NCBI GenBank assembly: GCA_016946835.1
Contig: JACVTC010000279.1
Span: 1 to 63,135 of the forward strand
Reading direction: 5' to 3'
Source: Neocallimastix lanati (nom. inval.)
Taxonomy: Eukaryota; Neocallimastigomycota; Neocallimastigomycetes; Neocallimastigales; Neocallimastigaceae
DNA length: 63,135 nucleotides
The notes beneath the pieces were generated by a model. That model was given only the letters and a program-made list of their open reading frames with translations. It searched no databases and was not told the DNA's origin. Numbering within the stretch: position 1 is the stretch's first letter; each line of letters starts with the position of its first letter. The translations under genes and the position numbers were made by a program. Shown here piece by piece: positions 32,140 through 46,080 of the stretch.

Positions 32140-35100
32140 TTGTATATACGATGAAATAATTCATGAAATAGTAAACCTAGAATAAAATAAATTATATCAT
32201 TAGAAAAGCTTTTTTTTTCGCTAATTTTAAATGAAAATAAATTGTTTGTAACTTCATTTTTAAAAAAAAAAAAATTTTTTTTTTTTTTCAGTATAATTTT
32301 TATAATAAATTTTTATAATAAGCATGGATCAAGTTGGATATATAGGTTGAAATAACTCATGAAATAGTAAACCTAGAATAAAATATATTATATCATTAGA
32401 AATGCATTTGTTTGCGTTTACTTAAAATGAATATAAATTATTTGTAACTTCATTTTTAAAAAAAAAATTTTTTTTTTTTTTTTTTCAGTAAAATTTTTAT
32501 AATAAATTTTTATAATAAGCATGGATCAAGTTGGATATATAGGTTGAAATAACTCATGAAATAGTAAACCTAGAATAAAATATATTATATCATTAGAAAT
32601 GTATTTGTTTGAGCTTACTTAAAATGAATATAAATTATTTGTAACTTCATTTTTAAAAAAAAAATTTTTTTTTTTTTTTCAGTAAAATTTTTATAATAAA
32701 TTTTTATAATAATCATGAATCAAGTTGGAAATATGGGTTGAAATAACTCATTAAGTAGAAAACCTAGAATAAAATAAATATATCATTAGAAATGCATTTG
32801 TTTGCGTTTACTTAAAATGAAAATAAATTATTTGTAACTTCATTTTTAAAAAAAAATTTTTTTTTTTTTTTTTTAGTAAAATTTTTATAATAAATTTTTA
32901 TAATAAGCATGGATCAAGTTGGAAATATGGGTTGAAATAACTCATGAAATAATAATCTTAAAATAAAAATAAATATATCATTAGAAAAGCTTTTGTTTGC
33001 ACTTACTTAAAATGAAAATAAATTATTTATAACTTCATTTTTAAAAAAAAAATTTTTTTTTTTTTTTTTCAGTAAAATTTTTATAATAAATTTTTATAAT
33101 AAGCATGGATCAAGTTGGATATATAGGTTGAAATAACTCATGAAATAGTAAACCTAGAATAAAATATATTATATCATTAGAAATGTATTTGTTTGAGCTT
33201 ACTTAAAATGAATATAAATCATTTGTAACTTCATTTTTAAAAAAAAAATTTTTTTTTTTTTTTTCAGTAAAATTTTTATAATAAATTTTTATAATAAGCA
33301 TGGATCAAGTTGGAAATATGGGTTGAAATAACTCATGAAATAATAATCTTAAAATAAAAATAAATATATCATTAGAAAAGCATTTGTTTTCGCTTACTTA
33401 AAATGAAAATAAATTATTTGTAACTTCATTTTTAAAAAAATTTTTTTTTTTTTTTTTTTTCAGTATAATTTTTATAATAAATTTTTATAATAAGCATGGA
33501 TCAAGTTGGATATATAGGTTGAAATAACTCATGAAATAGTACTCTTAGAATAAAATATATTATATCATTAGAAAAGCACATATTTGCGCTTACTTAAAAT
33601 GAAAATATATTATTTGTAACTTCATTTTTAAAAAAAATTTTTTTTTTTTTTTTCAGTAAAATTTTTATAATAAATTTTTATAATAATCATGAATCAAGTT
33701 GGAAATATGGATTGAAATAACTCATGAAATGGTAAACATAGAATAAAATATATTATATCATTAGAAATGCATTTGTTTTCGCTTACTTAAAATGAATATA
33801 AATTATTTGTAACTTCATTTTTAAAAAAAAATTTTTTTTTTTTTTTTTCAGTAAAATTTTTATAATAAATTTTTATAATAAGCATGGATCAAGTTAGAAA
33901 TATGGGTTGAAATAACTCATGAAATGGTAAACATAGAATAAAATATATTATATCATTAGAAATGCATTTGTTTTCGCTTACTTAAAATGAATATAAATTA
34001 TTTGTAACTTCATTTTTAAAAAAAAAAATTTTTTTTTTATTTTTTACTAAAATTTTTATAATAAATTTTTATAATAATCATGAATCAAGTTGGAAATATG
34101 GGTTGAAATAACTCATGAAGTAGTAAACCTAGAATAAAATAAATTATATCATAAGAAAAGCATTTGTTTTCGCTAATTTTAAATGAATATAAATTATTTG
34201 TAACTTCATTTTTTAAAAAAAAAAAATTTTTTTTTTTTTTTCAGTAAAATTTTTATAATAAATTTTTTTAATAAGCATGGATCAAGTTGGAAATATGGGA
34301 TGAAATAACTCATGAAATAGTAAACCTAGAATAAAATATATTATATCATTAGAAAAGCTTTTTTTTCGCTAATTTTAAATGAAAATAAATTATTTGTAAC
34401 TTCATTTTTAAAAAAAAATTTTTTTTTTTTTTTTCAGTATAATTTTTATAATAAATTTTTATAATAAGCATGGATCAAGTTGGATATATAGGTTGAAATA
34501 ACTCATGAAATGGTAAACTTATAATAAAATATATTATATCATTAGAAATGCATTTGTTTGCACTTACTTAAAATGAAAATAAATTATTTGTAACTTCATT
34601 TTTAAAAAAAAAATTTTTTTTTTATTTTTTAGTAAAATTTTTATAATAAATTTTTATAATAATCATGAATCAAGTTGGAAATATGGGTTGAAATAACTCA
34701 TGAAATAATAATCTTAAAATAAAAATAAATATATCATTAGAAAAGCATTTGTTTTCGCTTACTTAAAATGAATATAAATTATTTGAAACTTCATTTTTAA
34801 AAAAAAAATTTTTTTTTTATTTTTTACTAAAATTTTTATAATAAATTTTTATAATAATCATGAATCAAGTTAGAAATATGGGTTGAAATAACTCATGAAG
34901 TAGTAAACCTAGAATAAAATATATTATATCATTAGAAAAGCATTTGTTTTCGCTTACTTAAAATGAATATAAATTATTTGTAACTTCATTTTTAAAAAAA
35001 AAAAAAATTTTTTTTTTTTTTCAGTATAATTTTTATAATAAATTTTTATAATAATCATGAATCAAGTTGGAAATATGGATTGAAATAACTCATGAAATAA

Positions 35101-36850
35101 TAATCTTAAAATAAAAATAAATATATCATTAGAAAAGCATTTGTTTTCGCTTACTTAAAATGAATATAAATTATTTGTAACTTCATTTTTAAAAAAAAAA
35201 TTTTTTTTTTATTTTTTACTAAAATTTTTATAATAAATTTTTATAATAATCATGAATCAAGTTAGAAATATGGGTTGAAATAACTCATGAAGTAGTAAAC
35301 CTAGAATAAAATAAATTATATCATTAGAAATGCATTTGTTTTCGCTTACTTAAAATGAATATAAATTATTTGTAACTTCATTTTTAAAAAAAAAAAAATT
35401 TTTTTTTTTTTTCAGTATAATTTTTATAATAAATTTTTATAATAATCATGAATCAAGTTGGAAATATGGGTTGAAATAACTCATGAAATAATAATCTTAA
35501 AATAAAAATAAATATATCATTAGAAAAGCATTTGTTTTCGCTTACTTAAAATGAATATAAATTATTTGTAACTTCATTTTTAAAAAAAAAAATTTTTTTT
35601 TTATTTTTTACTAAAATTTTTATAATAAATTTTTATAATAATCATGAAACAAGTTGGAAATATGGGTTGAAATAACTCATGAAGTAGTAAACCTAGAATA
35701 AAATAAATTATATCATTAGAAAAGCATTTGTTTTCTCTTACTTAAAATGTAAATAAATTATATGTAACTTCATTTTTAAAAAAAAAATTTTTTTTTTTTT
35801 TTCAGTAAAATTTTTATAATAAATTTTTATAATAAAGATGGATCAAGTTGGAAATATGGGTTGAAATAACTCATGAAATAGTACTCTTAGAATAAAATAT
35901 ATTATATCATTAGAAAAGCACATATTTGCGCTTACTTAAAATGAAAATATATTATTTGTAACTTCATTTTTAAAAAAAATTTTTTTTTTTTTTTTTCAGT
36001 AAAATTTTTATAATAAATTTTTATAATAATCATGAATCAAGTTGGAAATATGGGTTGAAATAACTCATGAAGTAGTAAACCTATAATAAAATATATTATA
36101 TCATTAGAAAAGCATTTGTTTTCGCTTACTTAAAATGAATATAAATTATTTGTAACTTCATTTTTAAAAAAAAAATTTTTTTTTTTTTTTTCAATAAAAT
36201 TTTTATAATAAATTTTTATAATAATCATGAATCAAGTTGGAAATATAGGTTGAAATAACTCATGAAGTAGTAAACCTAGAATAAAATAAATTATATCATT
36301 AGAAAAGCATTTGTTTTCTCTTACTTAAAATGAATATTAATTAATTGTAACTTCATTTTTAAAAAAAAAATTTTTTTTTTATTTTTTACTAAAATTTTTA
36401 TAATAAATTTTTATAATAATCATGAATCAAGTTAGAAATATGGGTTGAAATAATTCATGAAATAGTAAAAGTAGAATAAAATATAATATATCATTAGAAA
36501 TGCATTTGTTTTCTCTTACTTAAAATGAAAATAAATTGTTTGTAAAATCATTTTTAAAAAAAAAATTTTTTTTTTTATTTTTCAGTAAAATTTTTATAAT
36601 AATTTTTTTTAATAAGCATGGATCAAGTTGGATATATAGGTTGAAATAATTCATGAAGTTCTAAGCTTAGAATAAAATAAATTATATCATAAGAAAAGCA
36701 TTTGTTTTCGCTAATTTTAAATGAATATAAATTATTTGTAACTTCATTTTTAAAAATAGATATTTTTTTTTTAATAAAATTTTTATAATAAGCATGAATC
36801 AAGTTGGATATATAGGTTAAAATAATTCATGAAAAAATAAGTATATAATA
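32140..36850. repeat. About 195-bp satellite array, roughly 23-24 units
   Basis: Unit landmarks in order: CATGGATCAAGTTGGATATA, GGTTGAAATAACTCATGAAA, TAGTAAACCTAGAATAAAAT, TATCATTAGAAA-GCATTTG, CTTACTTAAAATGAA, TTATTTGTAACTTCATTTTT, A(7-13)T(9-18), CAGTAAAATTTTTATAATAA. Unit starts at 32323, 32520, 32714, 32908 and 33104 give 194-197 bp. The edge units (before 32323 and after 36600) are more diverged. The A-run/T-run junction forms a short perfect hairpin in every unit. Nucleosome-sized and AT-rich. Confidence 0.95.
34660..35835. repeat. Higher-order dimer within the 195-bp satellite
   Basis: Units with AATAATAATCTTAAAATAAA and a TTTTTTACTAAAA junction alternate with units having GAAGTAGTAAACCTAGAAT and the TTTTCAGTA junction. 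The pair repeats about every 392 bp (TTTTTTACTAAAA at about 34825, 35213, 35605), three times. Confidence 0.75.
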
Positions 36851-37125
36851 AAAATGAAAATATCATTAAATATTTAATATTAGAAATATTTAATTTATAA
36901 AAATTTAAACTCTTAATTATTAATATTTAAAGCTGATAATTAAAAAAAAATACCTATTCATATGTAATAAAATATTATTTATAATTAGATATATAAAAAA
37001 AATATAAATTTAAATATTAAATAAATTTAATTTAAAATATTAATGAATAAATATTAATTATATAAATAATTAAATATTTTAATAAAAAAAAATATTTTTA
37101 TTTTATAGAATAAAATAAAGCATAT

Positions 37126-38650
37126 TTAAGCCATATATGTCAAAAAAAATAGCGAAAAAACTTTTTTCTTTAAAATGCAAAAATATTTGAATATTTTATT
37201 CATAATAAGCAAAAGTATTTTCAGATTAATTTTTTTTATATAATTATTATTTAAAATAAAAAGTTTATATAAGTGGATGTATATTATGTTTATAAATAAA
37301 TCAACTATACATATTAATGAATAAATAATTATAAAATAAATAAATAAATAATTTAATAAACAAATTCTTTTATTTTTGGTAAATAAAAAAAATTTGCTCA
37401 AACCGTATATGTCAAAAAAAAATAGCGAAAAAACTTTTTTCTTTAAAATGCAAAAATATTTGAATATTTTATTCCCAATAAGCAAAAGTATTTTCAGATT
37501 AATTTTTTTTATATAATTATTATTTAAAATAAAAAGTTTATATAAGTGGATGTATATTATGTTTATAAATAAATCAACTATACATATTAATGAATAAATA
37601 ATTATAAAATAAATAAATAAATAATTTAATAAACAAATTCTTTTATTTTTGGTAAATAAAAAAAATTTGCTCAAACCGTATATGTCAAAAAAAAAATAGC
37701 GAAAAAACTTTTTTCTTTAAAATGCAAAAATATTTGAATATTTTATTCATAATAAGCAAAAGTATTTTCAGATTAATTTTTTTTATATAATTATTATTTA
37801 AAATAAAAAGTTTATATAAGTGGATGTATATTATGTTTATAAATAAATCAACTATACATATTAATGAATAAATAATTATAAAATAAATAAATAAATAATT
37901 TAATAAACAAATTCTTTTATTTTTGGTAAATAAAAAAAATTTGCTCAAACCGTATATGTCAAAAAAAAATAGCTAAAAAACTTTTTTCTCTAAAATGCAA
38001 AAATATTTGAATATTTTATTCATAATAAGCAAAAGTATTTTCAGATTAATTTTTTTTATATAATTATTATTTAAAATAAAAAGTTTATATAAGTGGATGT
38101 ATATTATGTTTATAAATAAATCAACTATACATATTAATGAATAAATAATTATAAAATAAATAAATAAATAATTTCATAAACAAATTCTTTTATTTTTGGT
38201 AAATAAAAAAAATTTGCTCAAACCGTATATGTCAAAAAAAAAATAGCGAAAAAACTTTTTTCTTTAAAATGCAAAAATATTTGAATATTTTATTCATAAT
38301 AAGCAAAAGTATTTTCAGATTAATTTTTTTTATATAATTATTATTTAAAATAAAAAGTTTATATAAGTGGATGTATATTATGTTTATAAATAAATCAACT
38401 ATACATATTAATGAATAAATAATTATAAAATAAATAAATAAATAATTTAATAAACAAATTCTTTTATTTTTGGTAAATAAAAAAAATTTGCTCAAACCGT
38501 ATATGTCAAAAAAAAATAGCTAAAAAACTTTTTTCTCTAAAATGCAAAAATATTTTAATATTTTATTCCTAATAAGCAAAAGTATTTTTGGATTAATTTT
38601 TTTTATATAATTATTATTTAAAATAAAAAGTTTATATAAGTGAATGTAAA
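37126..38650. repeat. About 273-bp tandem repeat, 5.5 units
   Basis: CCGTATATGTCAAAAAAAA recurs at 37403, 37676, 37950, 38223 and 38497 (spacing 273-274). A diverged first unit starts at 37131 and a diverging last one follows. Internal units are almost identical, so they were homogenised recently. Because 273 is divisible by three, minus-strand frames of 87 and 182 codons appear; they are hydrophobic, repeat per unit and break whenever the A-run changes length, so they are not called genes. Confidence 0.95.
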
Positions 38651-38917
38651 AATATAAATAAATAAATTTATTTATTAACATTAATGAATGTAAATTAATA
38701 ATATAAATAAATATTTTAATATAAATATTAATGAATATATTAATATATTAAATAAATATTTTGACATATCTATTAATGAACATGTATTAATAATATAAAT
38801 AAATAATTCAATATAGTTATTAATGAATATTTATTAATAAAATAAATAAAATAGGGTTATGAGTTGCATTTCGGATAACGTGGCTTTTTAAATTTAAATA
38901 AATTAAAATGGAGAGAT
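38651..38917. repeat. AT-rich stretch ending in dispersed repeat GGGTTATGAGTTGC
   Basis: 38849-38895 (AAATAGGGTTATGAGTTGCA, then TTTCGGATAACGTGGCTT) is repeated at 39806-39855 (AAATAGGGTTATGAGTTCCA). Confidence 0.7.
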
Positions 38918-39202
38918 GTGCTTTTCACAAAATGTGGCTTAAAATATTTTTATTATTTATTATTTATTTATTGTATTATTATAATTATTTATTATATTTA
39001 TTATTTGTTATTATATTTTATATTTATTATTTGCTGTTGTTTATTATTTATTATTATTTTTTATATTTATTATTTCCTATTATTTATTATTTGCTATTAT
39101 TTATTATTTATTATTTATTATTTACTAGGGTTATTTATTGGTTAAAAAAATATATATTGTGGCAATTAATTAAAAATATTTAAGCCACATTGTGAAAAAC
39201 AC
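38918..39202. mobile_element. Foldback MITE-like element 1
   Basis: Terminal arms are inverted: GTGCTTTTCACAAAATGTGG-CTTAAAATATTTTT (38918-38951) against AAAAATATTTAAGCCACATT-GTGAAAAACAC (39172-39202). They flank a (TTATTA)n microsatellite of about 200 bp. Just outside lies ATTGCGAAATGCACATTTGC, related to the ends of element 2. No transposase. Confidence 0.6.
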
Positions 39203-40501
39203 AATTGCGAAATGCACATTTGCACATTCATAAAATTGCATTTTGAAAATGTGGCTTTTTAAAGTTTTAAATAATTAATTAATAAATAAAAGTTAGGGTC
39301 AGAGATTTTTTAATTTTTATATTATTAAGTTATTAATAATATAAATATTATAATATATATTAATGAATATATTCTACTATTTTAAATAAATATTAATAAA
39401 AAATTATATAAGTGTATGTATATAAAGTATATAAATAAATTTAATTGTAAATATTAATGTATATATATTAATTATGTAAATAAATATTTTAATAAAAATA
39501 TTAATGAATATATATTTATATACTATAAATAAATATTATAATGTATATTAATGAATATTTATTAATAATACAAATTAATATTATAATATATATAAATTAA
39601 TATTTAATAACAATATAAATAAATATTTATATATATATATAAATGAATATTTAATAACAATATAAATAAATATTTTAATATATATATTAATGTATATATA
39701 TTAATTTTTTAAATAAATATTTTTATATATCTATTAATGAACATGTTTTAATAACATAAATAAATAATTCAATATATATATTAATGAATATTTATTAATA
39801 AAATAAATAAATAGGGTTATGAGTTCCATTTCGGATAACGTGGCTTGTTAAAATTTAAATAAATAAAATAAAATTTAAAAATCTCTAACCCTAATATTTA
39901 TTTATTATTATTTAATTTTTATTTCTTTTTATTTTTTTTTTTTTTTTTTTTTTTTTTTATTTCTATTATTATTATTTATTTATTTTAAAAAATAGTTATA
40001 TAAAAAAAAATATAAATCAATAAAAAATATTTTAAATAAAAAATATACATTTATATATAAAATTTAAAAAGGTTTATATATATATTTAAAATATAAAAAA
40101 TTAATTATATTTAAATTTTAAAAATCCTTATAAATATCTTTAAAGTTATATTTAAAACTTAAAAAGGTTATATATCTTTTAATTATAAAAAAAAATATTC
40201 CTTAAATATTCTTCAGAAATATAAATAAAAGTTTTAAAATAAATTTTCTTTAAATGTTTATTAATTATTTAAGGTTAATAAAACAATTGTGACAGAATTC
40301 AGATAATTCTTTTCGTTTGATAATTAACCTGTAATTTATTATAAATTGGTATTTTCATTACTTAATTTAATTAAATATTTAAACTATCATTTAATATTAT
40401 CATTTCTTAGTTCTTCCAGTATCATCAAACATTGTTTACATCATAAGAAAGTTTATTTACTTATTTTTTTTTTTTTTTTGTTATTTATGATTTAATTGAG
40501 G
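39203..40501. other. AT-rich region with AATAT repeats, no gene seen
   Basis: Contains ATATTAATGAATAT-type dispersed words, the second GGGTTATGAGTT copy, and an inverted pair (AAAGTTAGGGTCAGAGATTT at about 39290 against AAATCTCTAACCCTAATAT at about 39877). There is a poly-T run at about 39929-39958. Confidence 0.5.
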
Positions 40502-40776
40502 ATAGTGCATTTCGCAATGTGGCGTATTTTTGTATTTTACTATTTTTTTAATAATATAATAAATAATAAGTATTCTTTTTTCTTTTTTATATATAATTTA
40601 TTAATATTCCATTGTAAAAATAAGTTTTTATAAAAAATAATTTTTAATATTTCTTTTGAAATAGTAATTATTTTTATATTTATTTATGATTATATAGAAT
40701 ATCTTAAAAATGTATGGCTTTATTTTTTTAAATATTTAAGCCACATTACAAATCAAATTATTGTGAAATGCACTAT
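40502..40776. mobile_element. Foldback MITE-like element 2 (275 bp)
   Basis: Begins ATAGTGCATTTCGCAATGTGG and ends with the inverse (AAGCCACATTACAAATC, then ATTGTGAAATGCACTAT). TA at both tips could be a TA target duplication, as in Tc1/mariner-type MITEs. The family is shared with element 1 through GTGCATTTCGCAATGTGGC. Confidence 0.65.
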
Positions 40777-40989
40777 ATTCGAATTACTTGCATAAATCCC
40801 ATTTTTTTTGTGATACTTTATTAAATATATGTTTAAGTTTATACTGAAAAGAATTGAACTTTTTGCCGTTTCATCTTAAATTTTATTTTCTTCAATTGAT
40901 ATAGATGTATTAAATTATTTTATTTTATTTTATTCTTTATTATATTTTATTTTGATTTATTTTTTATTTTATTTTATTTTATTTTATTC

Positions 40990-41095
40990 TTTATTATATT
41001 TTATTTTGATTTAAGAGCGTCGACGCCGTACCGGTATGGCAGTTAATCATACACCCATATTACTATATGGGGAAGACCAAAGTCTTCAGTCTATA
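40990..41095. other. Small GC-richer island in A/T DNA
   Basis: GAGCGTCGACGCCGTACCGG followed by TATGGCAGTTAATCATACAC and a small hairpin (CCCATATTACTATATGGGG). Composition resembles the SINE body at 18.2 kb and the CCATA...TATGG hairpin is reminiscent of its 3' end, but no clear homology was seen. Possibly the tail of another short retroposon. Confidence 0.35.
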
Positions 41096-41249
41096 AAAAA
41101 AAAAATATTAAATTCTTTTAGGGATGATTATTTAAGCATTCATATTTAGGGGTTTTTATTTTTTTTAACATTTAAAATAATGAAAGATTTGCATTTATAT
41201 AGTTTTATCATATATTATATTTAGGAATTAACTTTTTTTTTTTTTTTTT

Positions 41250-42535
41250 AAATAAATATATTTTAACTATTTTAATAAATATTTTGATATATATTTAAAT
41301 GAATATATAATAATTATTTAAATAAATATTTTGATATATATATTAGTGAATATATAATAATTAATTAAATAAATATTTTGATATATATTTAAATGTATAT
41401 ATAATAATTATTTAAATAAATATTTTGATATATATATTAGTGAATATATAATAATTAATTAAATAAATATTTTGATATATATATTAGTGAATATATAATA
41501 ATTAATTAAATAAATATTTTGATATATATTTAAATGTATATATAATAATTATTTAAATAAATATTTTGATATATATATTAGTGAATATATAATAATTAAT
41601 TAAATAAATATTTTGATATATATTTAAATGTATATATAATAATTATTTAAATAAATATTTTTATATATATATTAGTGAATATATAATAATTAATTAAATA
41701 AATATTTTGATATATATATTAGTGAATATATAATAATTATTTAAATAAATATTTTGATATATATATTAGTGAATATATAATAATTATTTAAATAAATATT
41801 TTGATATATATATTAGTGAATATATAATAATTATTTAAATAAATATTTTGATATATATATTAGTGAATATATAATAATTATTTAAATAAATATTTTGATA
41901 TATATATTAGTGAATATATAATAATTAATTAAATAAATATTTTGATATATATTTAAATGTATATATAATAATTATTTAAATAAATATTTTGATATATATA
42001 TTAGTGAATATATAATAATTAATTAAATAAATATTTTGATATATATTTAAATGTATATATAATAATTATTTAAATAAATATTTATATATATATATTAGTG
42101 AATATATAATAATTAATTAAATAAATATTTTGATATATATATTAGTGAATATATAATAATTATTTAAATAAATATTTTGATATATATATTAGTGAATATA
42201 TAATAATTATTTAAATAAATATTTTGATATATATATTAGTGAATATATAATAATTATTTAAATAAATATTTTGATATATATATTAGTGAATATATAATAA
42301 TTATTTAAATAAATATTTTGATGTATATATTAGTGAATATATAATAATTAATTAAATAAATATTTTGATATATATATTAATGAATATATATTAATTACTA
42401 AAATAAATATTTTGATATATATATTAATGAATATATATAATTAATTAAATAAATATTTTGATATATATATTAATTAATATTTATTAATTACTTAAATAAA
42501 TATTTTGATATATATATTAATGAATATTTAAATAA
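41250..42535 (+). repeat. About 47-bp satellite array, forward orientation
   Basis: Unit AAATAAATATTTTGATATAT-ATATTAGTGAATATATAATA-ATTATTT, with a variant ATATATTTAAATGTATATAT. The two types alternate in blocks (higher-order pattern around 41300-42110). The last units (TTAATGAATAT) drift toward the form found in the array at 46.1-47.4 kb. Confidence 0.92.
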
Positions 42536-45500
42536 AGAATAAAATATAAAGATAAAATAAAATAAAGAATAAAAAAAAAATAAAATAAAATAAAGAATAA
42601 AATAAAGATAAAATATAATAAAGAGAAAAAAAATAAAACAAAAAAAATAAAATAAAATAAAGAATAAAATAAAAAATAAAATAAAATAAAGAATAAAATA
42701 AAGAATAAAATAAAAAATAAAATAAAATAAAGAATAAAATAAAAATAAAGAATAAAATAAATCAAAATAACATAAAATGAAATAAAGAATAAAATAAAGA
42801 ATAAAATAAAGAATAAAATAAAGATAAATAAAATTAAATAAAGAATAAAATAAAAAAAAAAAAAATAAAATAAAGATAAATAAAATAAAAAAAAAATAAA
42901 ATAAAAAAAAAAATAAAATAAAACATAAAGAATAAAATAAATCAAAATAAAATAAAAATAAAGAATAAAATAAATCAAAATAAAATAAAATAAAGAATAG
43001 AATAAAATAAAATAAAGAATAAAATAAAAATTAAAATAAAATAAAAAAGAAATAAAGAATAAAATAAAGAATAAAATAAAGAATAAAATAAAGAATAAAA
43101 TAAAATAAAAAATAAAATAAAAAAAATAAAATAAAACATAAAGAATAAAATAAAATAAAATAAAATAAAGAATAAAATAAAGAATAAAATAAAGAATAAA
43201 ATAAAATAAAAAATAAAACAAAATAAAATAAAATAAAGAATAAAATAAATCAAAATAAAATAAAATAAAGAATAAAATAAATCAAAATAAAATAAAATAA
43301 AGAATAAAAAAGAAATAAAATAAAATAAAGAATAAAATAAATCAAAATAAAGAATAAAATAAAATAAAAAATTAAAATAAATCAAAATAAAGAATTGAAT
43401 GAAATAAAAAATTAAAATAAAATAAAATAAAGAATTGAATAAAATAAAATAAAACATAAAGAATAAAAAAAATAAAATAAAACATAAAGAATAAAATAAA
43501 ATAAAGAATAAAATAAAATAAAATAAAATAAAAAATAAATCAAAATAAAATAAAATAAAATAAAATAAAATAAAATAAAATAAAATAAAATAAAATAAAA
43601 TAAAATAAAATAAAATAAAATAAAATAAAATAAAATAAAATAAAATAAAATAAAATAAAGAATAAAAAAGAAATAAAATAAAATAAAGAATAAAATAAAT
43701 CAAAATAAAGAATAAAATAAAATAAAAAATTAAAATAAATCAAAATAAAGAATTGAATGAAATAAAAAATTAAAATAAAATAAAATAAAGAATTGAATAA
43801 AATAAAATAAAACATAAAGAATAAAAAAAAATAAAATAAAATATAAAGAATAAAATAAAATAAAGAATAAAATAAAATAAAATAAAATAAAAAATAAATC
43901 AAAATAAAATATAATAAAGAATAAAATAAAATAAAATAAAATAAAAAATAAATCAAAATAAAATATAATAAAGAATAAAATAAAATAAAATAAAGAATAA
44001 AATAAAATAAAATAAAGAATAAAATAAAAAAGAAATAAAAAAAAAATAAAGAATAAAATAAAAACGAAATAAAAAAAATAAAGAATAAAATAAAAAAAAA
44101 ATAAAGAATAAAATAAAATAAAATAAAGAATAAAGAAGAAATAAAATAAAATAAAGAATAAAATAAAAAAGAAATAAAAAAAAATAAAGAATAAAATAAA
44201 ATAAAATAAAGAATAAAGAAGAAATAAAATAAAATAAAGAATAAAATAAAAAAGAAATAAAAAAAAATAAAGAATAAAATAAAATAAAATAAAGAATAAA
44301 GAAGAAATAAAATAAAATAAAGAATAAAATAAAAAAGAAATAAAAAAAAAATAAAGAATAAAATAAAATAAAATAAAGAATAAAATAAAATAAAGAATAA
44401 AGAAGAAATAAAATAAAATAAAGAATAAAATAAAAAAGAAATAAAAAAAAAATAAAGAATAAAATAAAATAAAATAAAGAATAAAATAAAATAAAAAAAA
44501 AAATCAAATAAAATAAAATAAAGAATAGAATAAAATAAAATAAATAATAAAATATAAAGAAATAAAATAAAACATAAAAAATAAATAAAAAATAAAATAA
44601 AAAAAAAAAAATCAAATAAAATAAAATAAAGAATAGAATAAAATAAAATAAATAATAAAATATAAAGAAATAAAATAAAACATAAAAAATAAATAAAAAA
44701 TAAAATAAAAAAAAAAATAAAATAAAATAAAGAATAGAATAAAATAAAATAAATAATAAAATATAAAGAAATAAAATAAAACATAAAAAATAAATAAAAA
44801 ATAAAATAAAAAAAAAAATAAAATAAAATAAAGAATAGAATAAAATAAAATAAATAATAAAATATAAAGAAATAAAATAAAACATAAAAAATAAATAAAA
44901 AATAAAATAAAAAAAAAATAAAATAAAATAAAGAATAGAATAAAATAAAATAAATAATAAAATATAAAGAAATAAAATAAAACATAAAAAATAAATAAAA
45001 AATAAAATAAAAAAAAATAAAATAAAACATAAAGAATAAAATAAATCAAAATAAAATAAAATAAAGAATAGAATAAAATAAAATAAAGAATAAAATATAA
45101 AGAAAATAAATAAAAAAAATAAAATAAAACATAAAGAATAGAATAAAATAAAGAATAAAATAAAATAAAATAAAGAATAAAATAAAATCAAATAAAATAA
45201 AAAATAAATCAAAATAAAATAAAATAAAGAATAAAATAAATCAAAATAAAATATAATAAAGAATAAAATAAATCAAAATAAAATAAAATAAAGAATAAAA
45301 TAAATCAAAATAAAATATAATAAAGAATAAAATAAATCAAAATAAAATAAAATAAAAAATAAAATAAAATAAAATAAAGAATAAAATAAAATAAAATAAA
45401 ATAAAGAATAAAATAAAATAAAATAAAGAATAAAAAAGAAATAAAATAAAATAAAGAATAAAATAAAAAAGAAATAAAAAAAAATAAAGAATAAAATAAA

Positions 45501-45675
45501 GAATAAAATAAAAAAGAAATAAAAAAAAATAAAGAATAAAATAAAATAAAATAAAAAATAAAATAAAATAAAATAAAATAAAATAAAATAAAATAAAGAA
45601 TAAAATAAAAAAGAAATAAAATAAAATAAAGAATAAAAAAGAAATAAAATAAAATATAAAACGAAAAATAAAAAC
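42536..45675 (+). repeat. AAATA / AAAGAATA pentamer array with longer duplications
   Basis: 3.1 kb of (AAAAT)n with AAAGAAT, AATC and AACAT interruptions. It includes a roughly 100-107-bp unit (AATAATAAAATATAAAGAAA-TAAAATAAAACATAAAAAAT) five times at 44500-45015, a roughly 90-bp unit about four times at 44090-44450, and a roughly 250-bp segment repeated with a 357-bp offset (43300 and 43660). The minus strand is stop-poor, giving false frames up to 496 codons. Confidence 0.95.
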
Positions 45676-46080
45676 ATTTAATGACTATTTTTTTTTTAAG
45701 GAATATATTATTTTTAGCAATACTTTTTTTATTTAAAAGAATAATTTTTTTTAAATAATATTTTATTCTTTTAAATAATATTTTATTTGAAGTTTATTTT
45801 AAAGTATCATTTTTTTTTATTATTAAGAATATTTTTTTTTTTTTAGGTATAGGTACTTTTTTTAAATACAAATATTTTTAAGACTTTTTTAATTTTTAAA
45901 TATAAGAATATATATATATTTTATTATTTAAATATTTTTATTGAATATTTTATTTTATATTTATTTATTTATTTTTTTTTAAAATAAAAATAAATAAGAA
46001 AAAAAAAAAAAAAAAAAAAAAAAAACTTTAATACTAATTTAACATTATTTATTAAAACTGCTTATTTATTAATTCAATTA
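45676..46080. other. T-rich junction between opposed arrays, no gene seen
   Basis: Poly-T and poly-A runs (A28 at about 45997). It separates the forward 47-bp/AAATA pair from the reverse pair. Confidence 0.5.

Noticed and set aside
37126-38495. Hydrophobic 87- and 182-codon proteins in the 273-bp array
   Set aside because: Repeat-derived, frame depends on an A-run, and nothing supports expression.
42517-45677. Minus-strand frames of up to 496 codons
   Set aside because: Same cause: a pentamer array without stops on the minus strand. No normal amino-acid composition.
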